Origin: a virus
IMG/VR virus record: IMGVR_UViG_3300032092_000106
Span: 1-37,418 of that record
DNA length: 37,418 bases
Reading direction: 5' to 3' (one strand)
The notes below the pieces were generated by a model, which saw nothing but the letters and a program-made list of their open reading frames with translations, had not been told where the DNA came from and made no database searches. Of this stretch, positions 16,761 to 24,005 are shown one piece after another (positions within the stretch are counted from its first letter, which is position 1; each line of letters starts with the position of its first letter). A program made the position numbers and the translations under genes.

Positions 16761-16766
16761 TTGGGC

Positions 16767-16961
16767 ATGACAAAGATTCTCAATAATATCAAAAATAAAT
16801 TCTTCAGGTGGTTGCTCGTTCGTCGTCATGGTGAAGTTGAGGCAAATCGTATGATCCTTGGTGCGAGATTGATGGGTAATCATTTACATCGTTTCAATCA
16901 TGGTGGATGGTTGGTGAATACTTACAATTCCAAAGGTGAAAGGGTAGTATTTTTTAAATGA
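16767..16961 (+). CDS. Small basic hypothetical protein
   Basis: A 64-residue protein, Arg/Lys/His-rich (FFRWLLVRRHGEVEANRM, HLHRFNHGGWLV), pI clearly high. It could bind nucleic acid. No family recognised. The start ATG 16767 is set by the 6-base spacing; an in-frame ATG at 16761 lies within the spacer. Confidence 0.6.
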   Translation: MTKILNNIKNKFFRWLLVRRHGEVEANRMILGARLMGNHLHRFNHGGWLVNTYNSKGERVVFFK

Positions 16962-16993
16962 GTAAGTATCTGATATAATCAATAACATAAGAT

Positions 16994-17536
16994 ATGTATA
17001 TAACACTCATTAGACATGCTCAGTCATTGGGGAATGCTGATCACACCATTTACCATAAAATGATGGATCATGAAATACCTTTGACTGAAAAGGGAGTAAA
17101 GGATGCAGAAAAAAAATATTCATCCGAAAAACTATATAATCAAATTTATTATTCACCATATACTAGATGTGTTCATACCAAAAATTTATTGTTTGGAGAT
17201 AGTAAAGGAATTGAAAATCCATTATTGATCGAGAGACAATGGGGTCAATTACGAAATCTTGTCGGCACTAAAAATTTTGATAAAAAAGTTCATTTCAACT
17301 TCTTTTATCGACCACAAAATGGAGAATCTTTTTTTGATGTCTACCAAAGAGTTGCTTTATTTTTTGAGTTTATTAAAAGTCGTCATTCAACTCTTCACAA
17401 TATATGCATAGTTTCACATGGTGAGTGGATAAAAGTGGCTTGTATGTATCTGGAAGGAAATACCGTTGAGGATTTTCATAATGATCGATCAAGAATTACA
17501 AATTTAAGTGAGAGAATAAAATATTTTGAATTTTAA
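16994..17536 (+). CDS. Histidine phosphatase (phosphoglycerate mutase fold)
   Basis: A 180-residue protein. LIRHAQSLGNA (residues 4-14) is the RHG-type phosphohistidine motif, YSPYTRCVHT supplies the second catalytic Arg, and IVSHGEWIKV near residue 141 the second His. It should dephosphorylate a small metabolite, nucleotide or protein. The 32 bases upstream contain a TATAAT (about 16973) but not the conserved promoter. Its stop shares bases with the ATG of the repeat protein gene that follows (TAATG). Confidence 0.8.
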   Translation: MYITLIRHAQSLGNADHTIYHKMMDHEIPLTEKGVKDAEKKYSSEKLYNQIYYSPYTRCVHTKNLLFGDSKGIENPLLIERQWGQLRNLVGTKNFDKKVHFNFFYRPQNGESFFDVYQRVALFFEFIKSRHSTLHNICIVSHGEWIKVACMYLEGNTVEDFHNDRSRITNLSERIKYFEF

Positions 17537-17766
17537 TGGATATTGATAATAAAACGTTCTTTTCTGTTCGGAATTCTGTTTGGAATTCTGTTTGGGGTTC
17601 TCTTCATCATTCTGTTTGGGATTCTGTTGGGGATTCTGTTGGGGGTTTTGTTGGGGGTTTTGTTAGGGATTCTGTTGGGGGTTTTGTTGGGGATTCTGTT
17701 GAGGGTTCTGTTGGGGGTTCTGTTCATCATTTTGTTGGGAACAAATTGAAAAGATATAAATTTTAA
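17536..17766 (+). CDS. Tetrapeptide-repeat small protein (SVxx family, copy A)
   Basis: A 76-residue protein. After MDIDNK the sequence is about 15 tandem tetrapeptides of the form [S/F]Vxx (SVWD SVGD SVGG FVGG FVRD ...), then the C-terminal NKLKRYKF. The DNA is a 12-bp repeat (GTTGGGGATTCT-like), so all forward frames and one reverse frame stay open; the chosen frame is supported by the shared start and end in the other copies. No known domain matches; pentapeptide repeats have a different period. A beta-helix or amphipathic surface is possible. The stop TAA is the first TAA of promoter 4. Confidence 0.7.
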   Translation: MDIDNKTFFSVRNSVWNSVWGSLHHSVWDSVGDSVGGFVGGFVRDSVGGFVGDSVEGSVGGSVHHFVGNKLKRYKF

Positions 17767-17780
17767 AACTAGAATATAAT
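17763..17780 (+). promoter_or_regulatory. Leaderless-type promoter 4
   Basis: TTAAAACTAGAATATAAT, ACTTAC, ATG 17787. The upstream repeat gene ends TTT TAA inside it. Confidence 0.85.
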
Positions 17781-17786
17781 ACTTAC

Positions 17787-18128
17787 ATGAGTAAGTTACC
17801 TTCATTCAATATTATCAGAATCCCATTAGGAATGTCTATGGTTATTATTGGAACTGCTATTGCATCCATAGCCAACATTGTTCCTTATTTTCTAGGTGCT
17901 ATCATCTCTATTATTGGAGCATGGATTTTTTCAAAGAATATAAACCCATATTTTCGTGGAGGATTTTTTTGGATAATTTTCGGTCTACCTCTATTTTTGT
18001 TTTCTCTTCTACCAAATTCTTTTCTTTGGTTGAATTATTTTGAAGTATCCAACATGACAATTTGTGTGGCAAGATTTATTGGTGTGTTTATCGGAGCTAT
18101 TTCCTTTTTGATGGTATATGAAGATTGA
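17787..18128 (+). CDS. Small membrane protein, 3-4 transmembrane helices
   Basis: A 113-residue hydrophobic protein with predicted membrane segments at about residues 12-30, 34-50, 56-75 and 90-110. A short basic or polar stretch separates helix 2 from helix 3. It probably inserts in the host inner membrane. Function is unknown; an exclusion or lysis-control role is only a guess. It overlaps the next gene by 11 bases. Confidence 0.7.
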   Translation: MSKLPSFNIIRIPLGMSMVIIGTAIASIANIVPYFLGAIISIIGAWIFSKNINPYFRGGFFWIIFGLPLFLFSLLPNSFLWLNYFEVSNMTICVARFIGVFIGAISFLMVYED

Positions 18129-18918
18129 TAAATTAATTATAGGATCGGTGGCGATGAAGCACTGGTTTCCAGATTTTCCAAGAGTTCCTAAAGATATTGA
18201 TTATATATCTCCAGAAAATCATGTCAACAACAAAGAAGTTGAATACTTATGGGAATCGGAATTCCAATGGTTTTTGGATAACAATAAGGATTCTACATAC
18301 ATCGATCCTGAAAACCTACTTTTATTGAAAACTGCTCATTTGGGTTGGGATATCAAATGGGAAAAACACATATCGGATGTTGATTTTCTCAAGCGTAAAG
18401 GTTATAAAGTAAACAATAGAAAAATGTACGATACCTTGGTAAAAGCCTTTACGAGAAAACATGGAAAGAGATGGGCATCTTTGAAAAATAAAGACTCCAC
18501 ATCTTTCTTTGAAGATGCGGTGTCTAGAAAATATATCCACGATGATATTCATGAAGCAGTGGCTATTTACGATAAACCTCTTTATAAATCTTTGGTGTAT
18601 GAGGGTGTTTCATGTTCAGAAAAAGGATTTGACAAACTCTCATATGATGATAAATTGAATCTTGTGAAGGAGGAAGTCTGGGTGACTGCCTTGGAAAGAT
18701 ATCTGATACCAGAAGATTTCAAGTGTTCCAAAATTCATGCTTATCAAAAGGCACTGAAAAAATTGGCTACCACGATGTCTTCTGGATGGTTCAAATATTT
18801 TATCCTTACAAATATTGATGTATTAAGATCGGATCGGGATTTCACATATATAGATAAATTTAAACAAGCAGAAAAAGAAAACAAATTAAGATATTATGAA
18901 AACGGCAGACCAAATTAA
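18118..18918 (+). CDS. Nucleotidyltransferase-like protein
   Basis: A 266-residue protein. The N terminus LIIGSVAMKHWFPDFPRVPKDIDYI has the GS...DxD arrangement of the Pol beta nucleotidyltransferase fold, as in a known group of phage proteins with a GS.A.KHWFPDF.R.PKD.D signature. ENLLLLKTAHLGWDIKWEKHISDVDFL, giving another Asp pair, follows. The rest is helical and charged. Possible activities are addition of a nucleotide to RNA or protein; none is shown. The start overlaps the membrane protein gene. Confidence 0.6.
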   Translation: MKIDKLIIGSVAMKHWFPDFPRVPKDIDYISPENHVNNKEVEYLWESEFQWFLDNNKDSTYIDPENLLLLKTAHLGWDIKWEKHISDVDFLKRKGYKVNNRKMYDTLVKAFTRKHGKRWASLKNKDSTSFFEDAVSRKYIHDDIHEAVAIYDKPLYKSLVYEGVSCSEKGFDKLSYDDKLNLVKEEVWVTALERYLIPEDFKCSKIHAYQKALKKLATTMSSGWFKYFILTNIDVLRSDRDFTYIDKFKQAEKENKLRYYENGRPN

Positions 18919-19372
18919 AGAAGAGATGGAGAAAAAATTGAAACAATTTGAACATGAAATGGTAATTCTTCAGAAAGAATATCAAGACGTTTGTAGTAAA
19001 AAATTGCCAGATTTTATTGAAAATATTGATCCAACAAAAATTAAAAGAGTATTTGATCATTTGGAGAAAAACAAACATTTGCTTCAACCTGAACCTAATT
19101 ATTTTGACGGTAAAGATTTTTTATATGATATAAATAAAAAAATTATTATCGGAAAATATACTATCACAATTGTTGACCAAGAGGGTGGTGGTGAAGGTGA
19201 AGGAGAACACTGGCATTCAGTATTCAAAATTCAACAAGATGATAGTTGCGATATTCACTATTATTATATTCCCGGTTATTATTACTCTTATGATGGATCA
19301 ACCATTGAATGGGATAGTATCTATGAGGTTGAGCCATATGAAAAAGTTGTGACCGCATGGAGAAAAAAATGA
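18896..19372 (+). CDS. Hypothetical protein with N-terminal coiled coil
   Basis: A 158-residue protein. Residues 4-34 form a likely coiled coil (IKEEMEKKLKQFEHEMVILQKEY). The C-terminal half carries a Gly/Glu-rich loop (EGGGEGEGEHWH) and many Tyr residues (HYYYIPGYYYSYDG). No family recognised. It overlaps both neighbours (23 bases upstream, 4 downstream), so translation is probably coupled. Confidence 0.6.
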   Translation: MKTADQIKEEMEKKLKQFEHEMVILQKEYQDVCSKKLPDFIENIDPTKIKRVFDHLEKNKHLLQPEPNYFDGKDFLYDINKKIIIGKYTITIVDQEGGGEGEGEHWHSVFKIQQDDSCDIHYYYIPGYYYSYDGSTIEWDSIYEVEPYEKVVTAWRKK

Positions 19373-19869
19373 AATATTATGCTGGGATTGGTTCTAGAAA
19401 GACACCACCCAACATCCTTAAAGAAATGAAACTACTAGCCTCTCAATTGGAAGAGAGAGGCTGGTGGTTGCGTTCTGGTGGTGCTGGTGGTGCTGATGAA
19501 TCATTTGCTGACGGTGTTGAGGAGAAGGCAGAGATATGGCTACCATGGGAAGGTTTTGTGAAAACACCTAACCCTCTTCATACTTACCGTATCATATCAA
19601 GCGATGATGAAGAATCATTTCAATCAATATCCAAATATCATCCAAGACCAAAATCTCTGTCCAAATCTGGTGAATCTTTAATGGCACGTAACTATAGACA
19701 AGTTATCGGTAATCCTAATAGTGATTTCATAATTTGTTGGACACCTAATGGTGAGATTTGTGGTGGAACTGGTCAAGCTCTCAGAATAGCTAAAGATAAA
19801 AAAATTACCATTTTCAATATGTTTTTTGACAGTAGAGAAGATATCTTAAACATAATCTCATTATTTTAA
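19369..19869 (+). CDS. SLOG-fold (DprA/YspA-like) protein
   Basis: A 166-residue protein. YAGIGSRKTPPNIL (residues 4-17) and RSGGAGGADESFADGV (about 35-50) are the two glycine motifs of the SLOG/LOG-like Rossmann fold, which binds nucleotides or nucleotide-derived ligands. IWLPWEGF and the late GGTGQALRIAKDKKI segment also fit. Its role in phages is not established; SLOG proteins elsewhere act as ligand sensors or nucleotide-processing enzymes. The ATG at 19369 overlaps the upstream stop, preferred over 19357. Its stop lies inside promoter 5. Confidence 0.75.
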   Translation: MKYYAGIGSRKTPPNILKEMKLLASQLEERGWWLRSGGAGGADESFADGVEEKAEIWLPWEGFVKTPNPLHTYRIISSDDEESFQSISKYHPRPKSLSKSGESLMARNYRQVIGNPNSDFIICWTPNGEICGGTGQALRIAKDKKITIFNMFFDSREDILNIISLF

Positions 19870-19883
19870 AACTAGAATATAAT
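19866..19883 (+). promoter_or_regulatory. Leaderless-type promoter 5
   Basis: TTAAAACTAGAATATAAT, AACAAT, ATG 19890. The upstream gene stops at the TTT TAA at its left edge. Confidence 0.85.
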
Positions 19884-19889
19884 AACAAT

Positions 19890-20174
19890 ATGACAGCAGC
19901 AGAAGAACTATTAAAGCATGTCGGTGATCGTGCAGTAAAGTATGTTCAGATATTTTATGATATTGATTGGGATAATCTTGAACAAATCGAAGGTACTCTT
20001 GAACAGGTATTGCCTCGTCTTAACTTTGAATATGATCGTGGTTATGGTCATCAAGAACTCTTTGGCACAATTTGGTATAACGATGGCTCATGGAGCGAAC
20101 GTGATGAATATGATGGTAGTGAATGGTGGGTGCATCGAGCATGTCCACCATTACCAGAAGGAGTTTCAATATGA
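19890..20174 (+). CDS. Hypothetical acidic protein
   Basis: A 94-residue protein, acidic and Trp/Tyr-rich towards the C terminus (GTIWYNDGSWSERDEYDGSEWWVHRACPPLPE), an arrangement seen in small conserved phage proteins of unknown function. It starts at the promoter's +1 and is coupled to the next gene by ATGA. It opens a run of five coupled genes up to 21699. Confidence 0.65.
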   Translation: MTAAEELLKHVGDRAVKYVQIFYDIDWDNLEQIEGTLEQVLPRLNFEYDRGYGHQELFGTIWYNDGSWSERDEYDGSEWWVHRACPPLPEGVSI

Positions 20175-20437
20175 CAAAAGAAATAAAAAAATTCATTGAA
20201 TCTCACGGAGCCTTGATTTGCCCTAGCTGTGAAGGAGAAGGAGAAGTCGGCTATTTTTGCGGACATGATACAACTACTAAGTGTAGTAAGTGCGCAGGAA
20301 AAGGCTTGGTAGCTTCATTGAAAAAACAAAAGCAAAGTAAAAAATGTATTATCTGTAATGGTAGAGATGGAGGTTGTGGTGGATGCAACTCTCATCCAAA
20401 AGGATTTATTGAATGGGAAACTTACGAACTAATATGA
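20171..20437 (+). CDS. DnaJ-type zinc-finger protein
   Basis: An 88-residue basic protein. CPSCEGEGEVGYFCG, CSKCAGKGL and CIICNGRDGGCGGCNSH are CxxCxGxG-type repeats as in the Cys-rich region of DnaJ, here without a J domain. It probably binds one or two zinc ions and may act in protein or nucleic-acid binding. The ATG at 20171 overlaps the upstream stop; another ATG further upstream in frame is not needed. Confidence 0.75.
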   Translation: MTKEIKKFIESHGALICPSCEGEGEVGYFCGHDTTTKCSKCAGKGLVASLKKQKQSKKCIICNGRDGGCGGCNSHPKGFIEWETYELI

Positions 20438-20703
20438 ACAGAGAATTACGTCCTAAAATATGCATTGTGCGATCTGACCAAAAAGCTTTAGACAGAGCAG
20501 ATCGTATTGACAAGATGAATATCAAAATACTTGGAAAAATCAAAAACCGCTTTGATGATGATCTTATCAAAATGCCCGAAGATATTTGGACAAATAATAA
20601 ATACCGAATTAGACTTGACAAAACTGGAGAATGGTCTAAAATAACAAAGTGTTATGACTTGGCAATGGCAAGCATAATTGAACTTGGAATAGTAGACGAA
20701 TAA
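20434..20703 (+). CDS. Hypothetical basic protein
   Basis: An 89-residue protein, Lys/Arg/Asp-rich and mostly helical (DQKALDRADRIDKMNIKILGKIKNRFDDDLIK). No motif recognised. The start ATG 20434 overlaps the previous stop; an in-frame ATG at 20413 is an alternative. Confidence 0.6.
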   Translation: MNRELRPKICIVRSDQKALDRADRIDKMNIKILGKIKNRFDDDLIKMPEDIWTNNKYRIRLDKTGEWSKITKCYDLAMASIIELGIVDE

Positions 20704-20704
20704 T

Positions 20705-21190
20705 ATGAGCGAAACATTTAAAAACGTAGGAGAGATGTTGGATTATTTCACAAAAGAAGAAAATATCCAAGAGCGATTTGTAGAAAGGCTAATGACCGCA
20801 TATCCACAACTCTTTCCAAAAGATGCTGATGGCAAACCTAGAGAGCCTGACTGCGGTGTATGGTGTCCAGTTGGATGGCAACCTATGTTCGAAGAGCTAT
20901 GCTCTAAGGTCGCTAAGATTGTAGAGGAAAAGAATCTAACCTTTAAAATCGAGCAAGTTAAAGAGAAGTTCGGTGGATTGCGATTCTATTATTCTTGGAG
21001 TGGTGATCGAGTTGATGAAATCTCCGATCTTATTCATGATGCTGAAGCACGTAGCTTTAAGATTTGTGAAGTAACTGGTGAAGATGGCGAGCTTCGCATT
21101 AAAGGCAAAGGCTATGGTTGGTTGAAAACACTATCGGATGGTGAAGCGGGGCGACAAGGCTATAAAACACTAAAAGAAGAAGAAAGATGA
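20705..21190 (+). CDS. Conserved phage protein (VKEKFGGLRFY family)
   Basis: A 161-residue protein. Its features, C.VWCPVGWQPMFEELCSKVAKI, then IEQVKEKFGGLRFYYSW, then AEARSFKICEVTGEDGEL, form a pattern shared by many phage hypotheticals in which the last part often carries paired Cys. Here only one Cys remains in that part (ICEVTGEDG). Function is unknown. A shorter or diverged relative may be at 13791. Confidence 0.65.
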   Translation: MSETFKNVGEMLDYFTKEENIQERFVERLMTAYPQLFPKDADGKPREPDCGVWCPVGWQPMFEELCSKVAKIVEEKNLTFKIEQVKEKFGGLRFYYSWSGDRVDEISDLIHDAEARSFKICEVTGEDGELRIKGKGYGWLKTLSDGEAGRQGYKTLKEEER

Positions 21191-21699
21191 GCGAAACAAT
21201 ACCACAAAAACCAATGATGTCTGATCAACATATTGTAGATATTTTAAAATATATCAATGGTGGTTTAGCATTTGAATATGGTTGCGGTGGTTCTACAATG
21301 TTTTTTAGTAATCTATTTGAAAAATATGTATCAGTAGAACATTCGCGGGAATGGTATGACCTTATGAATCCTCATGTTCCACAAAATGTTATTTTAAAAT
21401 TGCGAGAACCTGTTGGAGAAATAATTAAACCTTTTGGTCCTGGAAAACCAGAATTACAACAGGATTATATTAATGCTATCAATGAAACAACTGAAATATA
21501 TAATTTTATATTAGTGGATGGTCGGTGTCGTGTGGATTGTGCCAAAGCATCCATAAAAAATATGGATGATAATTCGATACTTTTTATTCACGATTACGAA
21601 AGAAAAAAATATCATTCTATAGAAAAATATTTAAAATTACATGAAGTAACCATTTACAAGGGAAGAAAAACATCTTTGGCTAGATTTTCATTGAAATAA
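21187..21699 (+). CDS. Class I SAM methyltransferase-like protein
   Basis: A 170-residue protein. LAFEYGCGGSTMFF (about residues 27-40) matches the glycine-rich motif I, VSVEHSREWYDLM motif II with its ribose-binding acidic residue, YNFILVDGRCR motif IV, and SILFIHDYERKKY motif V. It is short for a methyltransferase with a separate target domain. The substrate cannot be inferred. The start overlaps the upstream stop; AGAAGAAAG just before it could assist initiation. Confidence 0.65.
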   Translation: MSETIPQKPMMSDQHIVDILKYINGGLAFEYGCGGSTMFFSNLFEKYVSVEHSREWYDLMNPHVPQNVILKLREPVGEIIKPFGPGKPELQQDYINAINETTEIYNFILVDGRCRVDCAKASIKNMDDNSILFIHDYERKKYHSIEKYLKLHEVTIYKGRKTSLARFSLK

Positions 21700-21707
21700 T
21701 TGATCAA

Positions 21708-21725
21708 TTAAAACTAGAATATAAT
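21708..21725 (+). promoter_or_regulatory. Leaderless-type promoter 6
   Basis: TTAAAACTAGAATATAAT, AGGCTC, ATG 21732. Confidence 0.8.
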
Positions 21726-21731
21726 AGGCTC

Positions 21732-21875
21732 ATGCAAAACGATGTTCTATTACCAGATAGAGAATATTTCAATTATAAAGATTGGAAAGTATCGGCAGCA
21801 TTTACCCTACTTGACAAAAAACAATTCGATGATAAATTCATCAAACAAACAATAAATTATGAAAGAATACGATAA
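21732..21875 (+). CDS. Small hypothetical protein
   Basis: A 47-residue protein (MQNDVLLPDREYFNYKDW...) whose ATG is exactly at the promoter's +1. That is the main reason to call it. It is mixed charged with no motif. It overlaps the next gene by 17 bases in another frame. Confidence 0.6.
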   Translation: MQNDVLLPDREYFNYKDWKVSAAFTLLDKKQFDDKFIKQTINYERIR

Positions 21876-22101
21876 AATTATCAAACAAATACGCAAAGAA
21901 ATCCAAGAACTTGCTATTGAACAGGATGTGTTGTATAATGCGCTCAAAAAATCATTACCAAAATTGACAGAACGTGCCGAAGATTTTCTTTTTGATTACA
22001 TCTTCAACCATGGTGACGACTATTCTTATGAAGACCATCTGAAAAAGATATTTGGTGAAGAAATACCATTTGACATTTTTGAAAAAACCACATTACAATA
22101 A
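21859..22101 (+). CDS. Small hypothetical protein
   Basis: An 80-residue protein with a helical N-terminal half (KIIKQIRKEIQELAIEQDVLYNALKKSL) that may be a coiled coil, and an acidic aromatic C-terminal half (FNHGDDYSYEDHLKKIFGEE). No family recognised. It follows the promoter-proximal 47-residue gene by overlap. Confidence 0.6.
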   Translation: MKEYDKIIKQIRKEIQELAIEQDVLYNALKKSLPKLTERAEDFLFDYIFNHGDDYSYEDHLKKIFGEEIPFDIFEKTTLQ

Positions 22102-22108
22102 ATGCGAT

Positions 22109-22348
22109 ATGAAACTAACTTTATTAACAAATAAAAATTGCGGACCTTGCTTCGTTTTAAAAAACAAATTGAAGAACAAAGAATTGGAAGTAGAAACTTT
22201 ATGCTTTTCTGATCCCGATACTCATGAATTTTTCAAGAAACATAACATCAAATCAGTTCCAAGATTAGTAATCGAAGACGGTGAGAATGTCACAGTCGTA
22301 GATGGTGTTGATGATATTTTTGCAGAAATAGAAAAAAGTGTAAAATGA
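22109..22348 (+). CDS. Glutaredoxin/thioredoxin-like protein
   Basis: A 79-residue protein, the size of NrdH-type redoxins. The active site CGPC is at residues 11-14 (NKNCGPCFVLK), with the cis-proline loop SVPRLVIEDG downstream. It likely supplies electrons to ribonucleotide reductase or another thiol enzyme. The start ATG 22109 is chosen because the fold begins at once; longer in-frame starts would extend over the previous gene. It is coupled to the next gene by ATGA. Confidence 0.8.
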   Translation: MKLTLLTNKNCGPCFVLKNKLKNKELEVETLCFSDPDTHEFFKKHNIKSVPRLVIEDGENVTVVDGVDDIFAEIEKSVK

Positions 22349-22512
22349 ATACTTTTATTATATTAATCATGCAATTGGCATCAATCGCGTCGATCTTGTC
22401 GGCAGCATTCTGCTCATATCATGACAAAGAGGGTTGGGGATGGTTCTTACTTTCTGCTCTCCTTCTATCCTCCTCCATAACTTTTAAAGACAAAAATAAT
22501 GTTGAAGATTAA
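22345..22512 (+). CDS. Small membrane protein, two transmembrane helices
   Basis: A 55-residue protein starting in an ATGA overlap with the redoxin gene and ending 14 bases into the phosphoesterase gene. Two hydrophobic segments (residues 3-23 and 32-46) are separated by a polar loop with HDKEGWGW. It is probably an inner-membrane protein of unknown function. Confidence 0.65.
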   Translation: MNTFIILIMQLASIASILSAAFCSYHDKEGWGWFLLSALLLSSSITFKDKNNVED

Positions 22513-23158
22513 AAAACACCGAAAGGATTATAATAATATATATTTTATGTCCGATAGTCACTATGGACATAATAGAGATTTTTTATATAATCCAAGAGGA
22601 TTCAATAGTGCCGAAGAACATAATCAATGGATGGATGAACAGATATCCAATCTTCATCCAAAAGACCTATTGATTCATGCTGGTGACGTAGGATTGTCTA
22701 TTGGCTTTAGAGGAGTCCAAGAGTTTATGAACAGATTTCCATGCGAGACATTGATGGTATGGGGTAATCATAATTCTGGTGTGGTGCAAGCATATAAACA
22801 AGCATTGCCAAGAGGTTTTGACAATTTTGAAGTATATCCATTAACCATCGTTAAAAATATTCAAATGATGGGCAGCGATTTTCTGTTAGATATTGACCAG
22901 AATTTCTTTTATATTAAACATATGGCTCCATTGATCTGGGATGATATGAATAAAGGAGAAGCATCAAGATTTTGCGTGTGTGGACATTCTCATGGAAACT
23001 TGAAGGGTGCTAATCCAAATGATCATGGACTCGGTAAAATTTTGGATGCTGGTGTAGAAAATTCCATCAAATACAATGGAACAGCATTCTTCTCATTGGA
23101 TGATGTGATAAACATTATGAAAAACAAAGAAGTTTCAGTGGTGGATCATCATGAGTAA
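22499..23158 (+). CDS. Calcineurin-like metallophosphoesterase
   Basis: A 219-residue protein with all metal motifs in order: YFMSDSHYGH (DxH), LIHAGDVG (GD), MVWGNHNSG (GNH), IKHMAPL, and VCGHSHG (GHxH). It belongs to the short phage/bacterial phosphoesterase group. The substrate is unknown; 2',3'-cyclic phosphates or other nucleotides are plausible. Together with the RNA ligase and the 2H phosphoesterase it may take part in RNA end repair (inference). The last codons overlap the following repeat gene. Confidence 0.85.
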   Translation: MLKIKKHRKDYNNIYFMSDSHYGHNRDFLYNPRGFNSAEEHNQWMDEQISNLHPKDLLIHAGDVGLSIGFRGVQEFMNRFPCETLMVWGNHNSGVVQAYKQALPRGFDNFEVYPLTIVKNIQMMGSDFLLDIDQNFFYIKHMAPLIWDDMNKGEASRFCVCGHSHGNLKGANPNDHGLGKILDAGVENSIKYNGTAFFSLDDVINIMKNKEVSVVDHHE

Positions 23159-23381
23159 AGATATTGATACAATATTGGATCATAATAACAATATGATGAT
23201 CTATATTCGGGATTCTGTTGGGAATTCTGTTGGGGGTTCTGTTCGAGATTCTGTATGGTTTTCTGTTCGGGATTCTGTTAAGGATTCTGTTGAGGATTCT
23301 GTATGGTATTCTGTTCGGGATTCTGTATGGGATTCTGTTCGGAATCCTGTTAGGAATAAATTGGATAGTTATAAATTTTAA
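23151..23381 (+). CDS. Tetrapeptide-repeat small protein (SVxx family, copy B)
   Basis: A 76-residue protein. A 23-residue N-terminal part that differs from copy A (MSKDIDTILDHNNN...) is followed by 12 tetrapeptides (SVGN SVGG SVRD SVWF SVRD SVKD SVED ...) and the C-terminal NKLDSYKF. The repeat positions carry more charged residues than copy A. It begins inside the last codons of the phosphoesterase gene. Function unknown. Confidence 0.7.
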   Translation: MSKDIDTILDHNNNMMIYIRDSVGNSVGGSVRDSVWFSVRDSVKDSVEDSVWYSVRDSVWDSVRNPVRNKLDSYKF

Positions 23382-23383
23382 TT

Positions 23384-23593
23384 ATGGAAAATGAAGAAGA
23401 ATATGAATATCTTTTTAAAGGTATTCGAGAATTGAAAAATGAGATGTTTGAAATCGAAAAAATGTTATTAGACGAAGATTTCGATTATGATAAAGTGGAA
23501 AAAGAATTAGAGGTATTGACAAATAAGTTAAGTATGTTAAAATCCTATCAGGAAGTCGAAAGCGCACTTCTGGAACTTGAAGAAAAATTATGA
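23384..23593 (+). CDS. Small acidic coiled-coil protein
   Basis: A 69-residue protein, very Glu-rich, with a continuous heptad-like pattern (LKNEMFEIEKMLLDEDF, then VEKELEVLTNKLSMLKSYQEVESALLELEEKL). It probably forms a helical bundle or oligomer. No family is assigned. It starts two bases after the repeat gene's stop and is coupled to the next gene by ATGA. Confidence 0.65.
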   Translation: MENEEEYEYLFKGIRELKNEMFEIEKMLLDEDFDYDKVEKELEVLTNKLSMLKSYQEVESALLELEEKL

Positions 23594-23868
23594 AAACAAC
23601 AAATACAACAAAAATGAAAGCGAAAACAGTAACAAACAAAGTGACTAGCAACCGTAAAAATAAACAATGGTTGAGAAATCCAGATCAACGTAAGAACCCA
23701 AAAGTTTTCTCCGTGAAGATGGTGCAAACTAAAAATGGTGACTTTGTTATGTTGGGTGGCAATAGTTTGGTGTATTCTCGTAAGAACCAACATGGTGGTG
23801 AGTGGATTCCAGTTGATACTCGCGATTTGGCTTGCGAACTTCGTAATAATCGTATCATCACACAATAA
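23590..23868 (+). CDS. Small basic hypothetical protein
   Basis: A 92-residue protein. The N-terminal 35 residues are Lys/Thr/Asn/Arg-rich and disordered-looking; the rest may be a small beta domain (FSVKMVQTKNGDFVMLGGNSLVYSRKNQHGGEWIPV). A nucleic-acid-binding role is possible. The 137 bases after it, up to 24005, hold only promoter 7 and a short repeated CAATTTCGAA; I see no gene there. Confidence 0.6.
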   Translation: MKTTNTTKMKAKTVTNKVTSNRKNKQWLRNPDQRKNPKVFSVKMVQTKNGDFVMLGGNSLVYSRKNQHGGEWIPVDTRDLACELRNNRIITQ

Positions 23869-23981
23869 TCGGTAGTCAAAACAGTGACAGCAGGAGAGAC
23901 TGCAATTTCGAATAGTTTAAGTTAGAAAAAACATCCTCTAAAAAGGAAAATGTTGGTGCAAATCCAATTTCGAAAACCTAA

Positions 23982-23999
23982 TTAAAACTAGATCATACT
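23982..23999 (+). promoter_or_regulatory. Leaderless-type promoter 7
   Basis: TTAAAACTAGATCATACT, TGTCGT, ATG 24006. It is one of the more divergent -10 boxes (CATACT). Confidence 0.75.
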
Positions 24000-24005
24000 T
24001 GTCGT

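Noticed and set aside
17533-17805. Minus-strand open frame of IPNRTPNK-type repeats (also at 29697-29942)
   Set aside because: It follows automatically from the 12-base repeat of the forward gene and lacks the conserved start and end seen on the + strand.
23869-24005. Possible RNA element: repeated CAATTTCGAA with T-arm-like context
   Set aside because: I could not draw acceptor or anticodon stems; the stretch holds only promoter 7 with support.
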